This document shows, piece by piece, positions 44,701 through 56,700 of a DNA stretch of 64,000 nt. Numbering within the stretch: position 1 is the first letter of the stretch; each line of letters opens with the position of its first letter. The notes beneath the pieces are model-generated. The model did no database searches and had not been told where the DNA came from. It saw only the letters and a list, made by a program, of their open reading frames with translations. The position numbers and the translations under genes are program-made. Source of the DNA: Cliona cf. orientalis (Eukaryota; Porifera; Demospongiae; Clionaida; Clionaidae); assembly GCA_963930775.1 (NCBI GenBank), contig OZ005691.1:2728001-2792000 (forward strand), in the 5' to 3' direction.

Positions 44701-47700
44701 TCGTGCTGACAACCAACGACAACAGCTGACGACAGACGGCTAAAACTGACTGGTTTACCCCTTGATGCACATGCGTGCGTGGGGTAATTACATACTTGTA
44801 CAGAGTGGGTATAACATAATTATACATACCAACATTGGGGATAGAAGTATCTCTATTCTGACTCAGTTTTATCACATCGATCTGATACTACACCGGATAC
44901 ATGAGAAATTTCGTCAAGCCCAGCTACCATTATAATGCAATGCTCTTTAACACATGATAAAAGACTATATTTTCGCTAATGAGAGCAGGTGGTAAAGATG
45001 GCGAAACTTTCAAAATTTTCACATACAATGTATATTGTGTATACATGTAAGTACATGATTGTGTACATCAACATAGTCGTAGCTACATACCAGTGCTGAT
45101 AGATGTGGCAGAGTCTGACTCATGATACTGGCTGATGTGCTGGTCTGCATGATCAGTTGGGTTGGTGGCTGATTCAGCTACAGCAGGTGATGTTCTGCCT
45201 GCACAGTTAATAGAGGGAGCAGGCAATCACTAGAATAACTTAATGGTAGAAGTCAAAGAGCATTTTAAATACATCAGCATTACCTCAGGCATTTCTATCA
45301 CTCTAAGATGACTTCCCTGTATAGATTCGATAATACATTTAAATTTCTAACTGTACTTACGTGAGATTAGCTCCAATGGATTTCTCCCGGCAAAGACGCT
45401 GAACTGGTCTAGCTTCTTCCTAAAGTTCTTTCGTGTTCCCTCCTTTCCCATCCTGTCCCTCCACAGTTGGAACACCTGTAATAGCCCACGGGCACCCTCA
45501 TGAGAAGCGCATGTGTCAATTTCTTGTTCAAAGATGACGCAGAATTCATCCATGCTCTTTCGTGAACACTTGGTAGCAAAGTCAGTCAAAAGTTTGTTCG
45601 TATTTTCTTTGGCTTCTGTGTCATCTTCACTGAAAAGCTGTTGAAGAAGAGGCTCTCCTAGGTAAGCATAAGGCTCAAAGCAAATCAATTTCTCAAGTTC
45701 AACTTTCTGATTCTTATCGGTAATGGCAAATTTCTTTCCTTCTGCAATGGTCGCTGTCACCTCAGTGATGCTGATACCAGTCACCTTGCTGGGGTCAAGA
45801 GGGTACACAGCAGCGTCTTCAGGGAGAATGAGTGACTCTCGGACAAGAACCTTTGAACAGAACTCCTCCTTTGCACTGATAACTGTGTTGATGACAGCAG
45901 AGCGAAGCCTCACTAGCTCCATCTTCTCGAGTTCAGAGCGAATGATGACCACAACCTGTCGCAGATTGTTGACTTCAACAATGGCTTCACCTCCAGATCG
46001 ATTGACCCAGTAGATCCCATTCTTCCACACACTACACTTCCTATGCAGGGCTAGACGATCATCAGTGGAGGGATCGGTTGGAGCAAGAGCAAACAAAAAA
46101 GCCAATCGAAGGAGAAGAACCTGAAGAAATCGACTGCTGAAGAACTGCTCGGGTTTTGAACACTGGAGCACCCACCCACTGTTGTAGTCAAGCTTTGAGG
46201 CACCAGACTCAATGACATCTCGAGGTGTGTCAAGATGTACAAGACCTGGAAAGAAAAAGTATCGCTCACCAGCTGTTGGAGTTGACTGGCCCTCGGCTAC
46301 TAGTAGAGATGCAAGCTTGAGCTCTTTAATCTCTTGGCAGAACTCTAGGTGGCACAAAAACTGAGTGATCATATCTGAATTGATGTTTGGAAAGAGTGGG
46401 GCAAGCTTAGACAGTGGCACCACACCTGTGCTAGTGGAGAGACTCTTCTGATGCTCCTTGAACCCCTCAGGGGCAAAGATGACTCCATTGACCTGGGAGA
46501 GAAGAACGGCTTTATCTAATACTATCCAGCTTCTTTCTGGGCACTCCTTATTCTCCATGAAGAGAATGCTACCACGCTCATTCAACTTCTTGCACATCTC
46601 CAAAGGATCACAGGATTTTGCATATTTAAGATATCTATATTCCCCTCCATCATTCAGTCCATGTAATTCATCTGCTGCATCGCTGTATGTTATGGCTAAT
46701 CTATCTCCGAATCTATGGAGTAGGAATACCAGGAAGCAGTGGTGAGCAGCTGCCATTTCCTCTGAACTTCTCAGTGACTGGCAGATTTGAGAGAGTATGG
46801 AGCGTAGCTTAGTCATGGATGATGACTCAGCATATCGACAGTCGAAGACTATCTGTCCAGCAAATGTGATACTGTCAATTTCATAGCCACTTACCACCAG
46901 AGCTCTTGATTTCTGCTTTACTTCACTGGAAGGTATCACATCGGCATGGCTGCCAATGATCAGTAGGTGTGGTTTAGCCCCTCCTCCAGAGCTGTGGTTG
47001 TTGATGAATTGGAACCAGTACTGAAGTGTTTCTCTGATCTTGCCCTCTTCATCCCTCATGTCCACCACCAGTGCAACGATGGATGGAGAATTTGTCATTG
47101 TGTTGTGAAGGAGGGCATCGTGCCCTGCGTAGTATTCCTTGTGACCAGCAAAGTCGTAGAGAGTCAGGCGCCCTAGAGCTTTACTGTGGATGTCATGAGG
47201 AATGATGCCAGCGGTCTTCTCGTCAACATCTCTCACCTTGGTGAACTGATACTTTATTCGTGAGAAGCCTTGACCTTCAGTGCTGAGGGCCTTGACGAAG
47301 GTGCTCTTGCCAGCACCTGGGTTGCCAAGAACAAACATCTTAATGGCCATGTCGGTTGGATTATCTCGCAAGTGGCTAGGGAAGCATGAATTAGCTCCAC
47401 TGCTAAGAAGAAGACGAATAAGTTCAGGCTTATAAGTCCAGTCCAGTGGTGTTTCGCCAAGATGTGTAACACAGTTGGGATCACACTGGGCTTCTTGCAG
47501 TAAGAAAGAGGCAACAGCTGTGTGGCCACCCCTGTATACAGGAAGAAATTAGCCATGATCAATATACATCATGAATAGACTAATAATTATTTGGAGAGCC
47601 AAAGCAAGCCCCACTCTAATGACACCATGAGAAAATTCATAAACTGCTACACCTACATGTATGTACTTATAATGTATTCACATGTATCTAGATAGGTGTG

Positions 47701-50700
47701 TGTATGTGTATGAGGAGATACACCGTTCACATGCACAACACAAAATTATACATATAATAGTTATCTGCCAGTAATTGGGGTGCATGAGATGCATGGTCGA
47801 ATGTACCCCAATTACTGGCAGATAAATATTTTGTTGGTAGTTGACCTCTGTTCATCATTGGCCTACTTTATGATAATCCACCCCTTTCCCACAGCCGGCA
47901 AATTGCCTATAAAAAAATTTGGTTGCTAAGCACTTACCAACAAATACATATGCATGTACACACTGTACATGTATGTTTGTGTACATAATCATATGCATAT
48001 GTGCACATTTATATCGAATACTGGTCAATGCTGATTGTGTGTACATGCACATAGCTCTCCTAGCAAGGCTGTGGTGGAGTAGCCACACAAGCCAGGGTAT
48101 TTATCACTGAAGCTGACACTCGAGCAGCAATGTGCAGTAAAAGTAAAAAAGAAATTTTACCGTAGTATGCAACAACTACACAGAGTACATAGGGCCAAAC
48201 ACTACGCAATAGGTACTCTACAAGTCTGTATGCATGCTACTACGCTTGCACTACGTAAACTTTATTTGACTGCTACTGTTAGAAAATGAATTGCAGACAA
48301 AGACAAGTCTAGGGAAACATCACGTCCTAGGGATATTTCGCATTAGCAGTCAAAAAAATGATACACAGAACAGCAGTAGTGATGGGTATGAGTGTTGTGG
48401 TTTCCCACAAACAGCTGGTGGTTGAATTGTGTCTGCCCACAATGCTCTTAGACTAGCAGTTGTACACACACACACACACACACTGCAGAGATTCCAAGTA
48501 CACTATTGCTAGTAGGCAAAAGTCAATCACCCCTCTACATGCATGTAATTCCCATGGAGTGACATTAACAGTCAGTCAGCTGCCCACCCACTAACTGTTA
48601 TTATTAGGCTTGGTATGACTACATACATGTACTGTAAATCTGGAAATTTTCGTTGTAAAAATTTTTCATAGTTGATGGCGGCTACGAAAATTAGCATGCA
48701 CTATTAACGCTAATGCGGTAAGGGGTCATTCCTACGAAAATTTTTTACATGAAAATTTAATGAGGTTTAAATAATTAAACCAATTTAATGGTGGAGTAGG
48801 TGGTGCGCGCCATTTGGGGGTGTGCAGGGGCGGGGATAAGAGCATGCGCAGTGGGCAGTTGTACCTCGTGCGCTTTGAGAGAAAGAAGAGTTGTCAATTC
48901 CCCACCCAGCCCGTCCCTTAATTATTATTTACTATAATATCACTAGTAGGATCCTCTCCGTCCTCTTGAAGGACGTGACAGTGCAGGGTCTAATGTGTGC
49001 ACCTCATTTTGCCGGGCTTCTGAAGGCCTCAAAATATCGCCCTCCAAGCTTCAATAAGCAGATTAAATATTAAGGGGTGATGAGTGTTGGAATTCAAGGG
49101 CGCAATAATGGTGCAAGGTTATGAATATGATTAAGTTAGGGGCACTAATTAGTATTAATAAGGTGTCAGACCCTGCACACCCACCAAAAACCAAACCACT
49201 TTCCGGGTAAGGCAGGCGGTGTAATAAAAGCTAAGAGTGCTACGTGGAAGCTGCCGTTGTTCAGGTAATTAGGATACGAACAACATTAATCATACAAAAG
49301 TTTCTTTACATGAAAATTTCCAGATCTACGGTATATGTACATGATATCGTAAATTCCTGGTCTCTAGTGCCTTGGCACTGCACTTACATGTACATGTATT
49401 TGTGATAAATCACATGATCATGTGTGGGTCACTACATAGTGAATCAAATTGTGCCCTTGACATCAATTTTTATTGGCATATTAAAATCAAAAAGTAACAA
49501 TATTAATTATTTTTATTTTAATCTGCTACTAATAAGGTGAATATGACATCAGTTGTACCATCAACTTACATGCAAGCTTTATGCAGTGGAGTGTATCCAT
49601 CAGCGTCAGTGCAGGTTGGACTACATCTCAGATCCTTAATGAGATACTTGGCAAGGGGTAGATGTCCATTACTAAATTGAGGATAAAGTAGGGCAGAGTT
49701 TATTATTGTGATACATGTGTAATAGTGACAATAAATATGTACAAATCTGTACCTGCCCACATGGTCCTCACCATCCACCCCTCCCCCCACCCTGTGCTGT
49801 GCTCGTATAGTGATCAAGTCCTAAGACTACAACTGTAAGACCAACCACAAGGAAAAACCACAGCCCTATGATATGGATATTACAAAGATGCTACTGCCAT
49901 GTTTAGTTCCATAATAATTATTACTCCTTCTAGGAGCAGTGCTACAATCACACCACTTGCATAGTGAGATTCAGCTATTACTAATGCTATGGCCAATTTA
50001 ATTCCCTCATAATTAGTGCTACAATCACACCACTTAGTGAGAGAGACATGCATCCTCTTGGAATGGTACTGTTACAGTATAGCTCCTAGGAACTTTCATG
50101 AATTTTATGGTTTGAGAGCCATCCATGAAAGTCTTGTCCACAAAATTCAGGATTGTCCCATCCAACTATATGATTGATTTAGCATTCCACGAAAATTTTC
50201 ACTTTCTTCTGATCTGTGAAGGTTTTTCCCCTCGAATGTTTCCAGCTATATTTGTACTGTATGATGGGTAAATTTGTGAGGTGCTAATTTTTGTTAGTTT
50301 ATATCACGAATAAACGAAATGTTTGGTGTCACAATCATGGGATAATGTGACTGAACACTACTATATAACAGCATGCTATTGTACAATCGAGTGCCAGTTA
50401 GTATAGCGCATGCGCAGATGAAGACCACACCCCTCACTGCAGGCCAAGAGTAGCTGCTCGTGTAATGGCGACGTTCTCACTCCGCTAAAACGTCGAATCT
50501 ACCACCAGACCATGACAAAGAGCAGACATTGCCTCTCGCTTCACTCGAGGCTCGGTGGCCTGCCTAGCAGGTCTGTTGAAACACACGGCGCTTGCGCCGC
50601 TTGCTCGAGCTCAAGCGCTTGAGAATGATGCATCTCTACGGCCCCAAGGCCCTGGCAACCTTGTTTGTGCACACGGCACAACAATTCTGACCAATCATGA

Positions 50701-50741
50701 GTCTTTAACCCTCGGCGCATGCGCGAGGGTTACTGTAGTTG

Positions 50742-50787
<46 letters not shown>

Positions 50788-53700
50788 TACCACGCTAGCT
50801 GCTACATACCTCGTTTGCGAGTCCAATTTGCGGTGTTGCAAGGTTCCTTACGGCGTTTCCAATTCATGATTTGTGTGGATTTCTCCGAAAACGCTTTGTT
50901 CGCCAGTTTTGGCGTCATTTGCCGATTCTAAGCTTCTTGACTTTGCCCGAGCTAGCGATAGCATGGCTTAACGTATAAATAGGTTGCGCGCTATATACGG
51001 TATGTACGTCATAACCCTCAGCGCATGCGTGGTTGCATCAATCCCGCCGCTCATGAACTTTTGACGATCGTGGCTTCTTTTCAATTCCAAGGCTTAGCTG
51101 CCTGTATTCTTGTGGTACCCTTTGACTCTCTGGCTTGTATGCATGCATGGAATTATAGTGCTTGAAACCAAATGCGTTGCGATAATACTTGTGCCAAGGC
51201 TTTGCATCATAGCTAGTCATTCAAGCTAAGATGTAGCTAGCTAAGTCCCCAAGAATTGGAGGTTAGGCTACAGTGAGGAAGGTTGAGTTGACGTCGACAC
51301 CACAGTGTGGAGTTCGATACAACACGCTAGGGTTATTGCTGCTATGAGCTGTTGAACCGTCTTGAATAATATTGCTGTGCAAGTATAACATCAGCCTCAT
51401 CCCTGTCTCGCCCTGGCCCCCTGAGCCCTTTAGCTACCCCGGCCCTTTTCTGCATGCTACTGTTGAAGCATGTAGCTAATGCCATGCAGCGCGCCGAGGG
51501 TTTTGTGCTCGAGAGAGCTCTAGTTTAAACTTGTAGGAGAGCGCATCTTTTATGCCCTACAGGTTAGGACACGGACTATAAATTTCATCATAGGTTTCAT
51601 CATAGGTTTCGTCATAATTACTCATCGCGCGGCCGAATTCTTTCTTGCGGATTGGGACTCGGGATGTAATTATAGTATAATTACATCCCGAGTCCCAATT
51701 CGGCCGCGCGATGAGTAATTATGACAAAACCTATGATGAAACCTATGATGAAATTATTGAAACCTATGATGAAATTATGATGAAATTATGATGAAATTGG
51801 GGTGAAGACTGCTTCAAAATGTTTTGCGCGCATGAAAGGTTGTTGGGACCCAAAAGTCGAACCTAGCGTAGAAGAGATCGTGGACTATCCAATGATATCC
51901 TTATGGCGTTTCTCTCAGTTCGCTTTCTCTAGCGAGCTCGTTTTCAGGGCAGGGGGATTTCCCTATTCAGTTGAGCACATGGCAGGTGAAGGTCAACCGG
52001 CTCAAGCCGCACGCCCCAGTATACGCGTGAGCGGAGCATGCGGAGTTGTTCGATGTGTCCTAGTTTGAATTTATGGCGGCTACTTTTCACGAGGGACTCG
52101 GGATGTAGTCTCTAAGTTTTTCATTACGTCCAGAGTCCCAATTACAAATCGGCCGACCGATGAGGTAATTATGAGTAATGATGATGAAAATGCGGTTAAG
52201 ACTGTTTCGAAATGTTTAGCGCGCATGAAAGGTTGTTGGGGCCTAGAATTCGAACCTAGCGTAGAAGAGATCGTGGACTATCCGATGATATCCTTATTGC
52301 GTCTCTCTCAGTTCGTTTTCTCTAGCGAGCTCGCTTTCAGGGCAGGGGGGTTTCCCTTTTCAGTCGAGCACATGGCAGGTGAAGGTCAACCGGCTAAAGC
52401 CGCGCGCCCTAATATTGTACGCGCATACGGAGCATGCACAGTTTGTCAATGTGTCCTAGTTCGAATTTGTGGCGGCGTATTCATGAGGGATTCTGGACGT
52501 AGTCTCTAAGTTTTTCATTACGTCCAGAGTCCCAATTAGAAAAAAAGAATTCGGCTCTCGCTATGATGAAATTATGATGAAACCTATGATCAAACCTGTG
52601 ATGTAATTGCTGTGAAACTGTTTCAAAATGTTTAGCGCGCGTGAAAGGTTGTTGGGACCCAGAATTCGAACCTAGCGTAGAAGAGATCGTGGACTATCGA
52701 TGAGATATGGCGATTTTCTCAGTTCGCTTTCTTTGGCGAGCTCGCACTCGGGGGGATTTCCCTGTTCAGTCTAGCACATGGCAGGTGGAGGTCACGTCCG
52801 GGTCAACCGGCTAAAGCCGCGCGCCCCAATATACGCATATACGGAGCATGCGCAGTTTGTCGATGTGTCCTAGTTCAAATTATGGCGGCGCACAGTAAGC
52901 GCAGTGCAATACTTATGAGGGACTCGGGATGTAGTCTCAAGTTTTTCATTACGTCCAGAGTCCCAATTAGAATTCGGCTCTCGCTATGATGAAATTATGA
53001 TGAAACCTATGATGAAACCTATGATTTAATTGCTGTGAAACTGTTTCAAAATGTTTAGCGTGCATGAAAGGTTATTGGGACCCAGAATTCGAACCTAGCG
53101 TAGAAGACATCGTGGACTATTGATGAGATATGGCGATTTTCTCGGTTCGCTTTCTTTGGCGAGCTCGCACTCGGGGGGATTTCCCTATTCAGTCGAGCAT
53201 ATGGCAGGTGAAGGTCAACCGGCTCAAGCTGCACGCCCCAATATTGTACGCGTATACGGAGCATGCGCAGTTTGTCGATGTGTCCTAGTTCGAATTTATG
53301 GCGGCGTATTCGTGAGGGACTCTGGACGTAGTCTCTAAGTTTTGCATTACATCCCCAGTATAAATTTACTTTTTTGCGATCATTAGGTAATTATGTTGTA
53401 ATTATGATGTAACCTATATCGTCATAGCGCTAAAATTCAGAGCCTTTACAGAACACTTCTGAGACCTAAAAATCCACAGAATCATATATTAACTTACATA
53501 GTACATATCCAGCGAATACATTAAAAGCTGAGAGCTACTTTCTCCGACAAGTAATGCCGGCCGAACTTCACGCATTCTCTTGGCTGACGTAATCCTGTGG
53601 ATAAATAAAGCTAGCCTTGCGCTATTTATAGCACGCGTCATGCCACGACCGATCTGAAGTTCGGAAGCTGTACTGTGCTGTCGAGTTCATCTCCTTTGAT

Positions 53701-56700
53701 AGAGCATCGAAACTCGAAGTCGAAAGTTGATCTTAGACTCCATCTCTACGATTGAGGCCCTGGCACCGATGTGTGTATTGATGACCTTTACCACATGTAC
53801 CATTAGAACTATACAGCCACTGGGGATGTGGTCAAGGGTTCATTATACTATATACAACGAAAAATATTTTTCAGAGCGACAATTTTCTTATATAGTCCGT
53901 GTCCTAACCTGGAGGGCATAAAAGATGCACTCTCCTACAAGTTCAGAAGACTCACAATTGGTCAGAATTGTTGTGCCGTGTGCACAAACTAGGTTGCCAG
54001 GGCCTAGGGGCCATAGAGATGCATTCTCGAGCTCGAGCGAGCGGCGCAAGCGCCGCGCGTTTCGACAGGCCTGCTCGGCAGGCCACCGAGCCTCGAGCGA
54101 AGCAAGAGGCGATGTCTGCTCTTTGTCATGGTCTGGTGGTAGATTCGACGTTCGAGCGGAGTGAGAACGTCGCCATTACACGGTGAGTTTGATCAGCTAC
54201 TCTTGGCCTGCAGTGAGGGGTGTGGTCTTCATCTGCGCACGCGCGCTATACTAACTGGCACTCAATTGCATATAGCATGCTGTTTAATAGTAGTATTCAG
54301 TCATATTATCCCATGACTGTGATATCAAACATACTTGTATTATAAGAAAATTGATTGTCTGAAAAATATTTTTCGTTGTATATAAATGTTTGGTGAGCTG
54401 AAACAAGCTCCACTCATATTCACTCACCCCTTTGATGAGAAGTGATACGTCGTTCACATTCTCATCATAAAATTACATGTTCATACATATTTGTACACAA
54501 TGATGTCATCCTATTGTTATAGTGATGACTGTTACCTAAAACCTGCTATAGCCACAGTCAGTCAGCTGTCCACCCACTAAGTATTAAATTTTAAAAGGCT
54601 TGGTGTGACTACATAGGTAATTTCCTGGTCTCTAGTATTATTCAATGCACATTTCAAAGGCAACTTGCACAATGATGTGTGGGTCACTGTATACATACAT
54701 GTGTAGACATCAATTTTTATTGGCATATTAAAATTAATTAGTAAGGGTTAAATTTTTGAAGACAATTAGGCTTGGTGTGACTATATACCTGGTCTCTAGT
54801 ACCTTAGTACCATTGTCCAATGCATTCTCCCCCCCCCCCCCCAATTCTCTGTATTTGAGTGTCCATTTCAAAGGCTAAATTGCACAATCATGTGTGGGTC
54901 ACTACATAGTGAATTGAATTGTGCCCTTGATATCAATTTTTGTTGGCATATTTAAAATCAATTATTAGTAATTTTATTTTGTTATCTACACGTTACACCT
55001 AAGGTGAATAGGGTATCATCAACTTACCCACAAGCATAATGCAGTGGAGTCCGTGCATAAGTGTTAGTGCAGGTTGGACTACATTTCAGATACTCAATGA
55101 GATACTTGGCAAGGGGTAGATGTCCGTTCCTAAAATCGAGGAGAAAGTAATTAATTTTTATCACAGTACAACCAATAACTAGAGCTCTCTAGAGCACAAA
55201 ACCCTCGGCGCGTTGCATGGCATCAGCTGCACAAGCAGGCAATGACAATAAAACGTTATAGTAACTTCCCTTTGCCCACTTTCAATGTTGCAACGTAGAA
55301 ACTTTAAAGGGTAAAGGACCAACTGCATGAGGGCTGGGGGTGAGGCTAATGTGTTCAAGGTTTAATGGTTCACAGCAGCAACAACTTTGATGTGTTGTAT
55401 CGAATTTCACACTCATGGCAGTGCCTACATGCATCAAGTCAGCTTCCAGCCTCCAGGAGTCCTTGAAGACAATGACCATGATATGCAAGCAAGAGTATGC
55501 AAGCATATGACTGGCATGAACACTGAGCTGCTGCCATGGTGCTCCAATCAGTGATGAGCTAGTCATCTTGTTGGACCTACAAGTATAGCTAACCGTACAT
55601 ACCCTTTGAGTTGAAAGCTTTAGGAAGCCACTGTCGTCGGCGAAGTTTGCCAGCGAGCGGAAGAAGGCGGCGGTGACCAGCGTCAACGATTATCCTACTG
55701 CGCATGCACGTAGGATTAGCATAGAAACTTACCGTATATAGCGCATGACACACAATGTTCTATTTATACGTAGAGGCATACCAGCGGTAGTCTGAAAAAG
55801 TCAAGAAGCTTAGAATCAGCAAATGACGCCAAAACTGGCGAACAAAGCGTTTTCGGCGAAATCCACACAAATCATATGTTTGGAACGTCATAAGCAACCT
55901 TGCAACACCGAAAAATGGACTCGCAAACCAGGTATGTAGCAGCTAGCGTGGTAACAGACAGACAGACAGACAGTCACACAGAACGACTACCGTAACCCTA
56001 CGGCGCATGCGCCGAGGGTTAATGAAGCACCGTGCAAAACAGCGCATGAGCTATAGCTATAGTCTTCATGTTGCAAATTTGTAAAGCCAAGCAGCACAAC
56101 TGATTGTTGGTAGTTGCCTAGTAATCAAAGTTTTTATAGGCAATTTGACGGCTATGGGAAGTGGGTGGGTTATCATAATGCCAATGATGAACAGAGATCA
56201 ACTACCAACAAAATAATTACAGTCAAGTTCTAAGAACTATCGCTAGAGCTACACACCATTAATTTTGAAATGAAGCCATCGCTGTCTTTTATCAATCAAC
56301 AGCTCATCAAGAAGCAAAGAAGGCCATGGTGGTCAGTATATGTCGCCAGAACTTTTGAACGAAGCATTTTCAATGAAATTCACACATTCATACTTAAAAA
56401 ATGCCGTAAAAAGCCTAATGGCACCTTGTTTGCATCGTATAAACCAGGTATGTAGCAGCTGGCGTGATAATAGACATACACACACAGAACGAGTTTATAA
56501 CTGCATGCGCTGAGGGTTAATAATGTTTACTATTGTGATGAAAGTGACAATAAACTTGTATTTATGTACAAGTCTGTATATACATGTACATGCCAACATG
56601 GTCCTCACCATCCCTCCCTCCACCCCTCCCCCCACCCTGTGCTGTGCTCGTATAGTAATCAAATCCTAAGACTACAACTGTAAGAGTAACCACAAGGAAA

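Larger units (their letters stand above)
50329..54383. mobile_element. 4.06-kb composite insertion in a gene C intron, 12-bp flanking repeat
   Basis: Flanked by AAATGTTTGGTG at 50317-50328 and 54384-54395. Gene B has the unoccupied site at 22183-22194. Long inverted arms (50329-50705 and about 53940-54330, CATGGGATAATRTGACTGAA) enclose a reversed HINE-like copy and the tandem array. The left end is TCACAATCATGGG and the right end TTTTTCGTTGTATAT, as in 28655-29020. Confidence 0.7.

Noticed and set aside
52100..53340. TTCGAACC in the tandem units as a tRNA or SINE B box
   Set aside because: No A box at a suitable distance and no cloverleaf. The unit has transposon inverted ends instead.
56270..56455. 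61-codon ORF with basic residues
   Set aside because: The same repeat at 25830-26010 and 29280-29465 is interrupted, so the frame is not conserved. It is part of a dispersed element.
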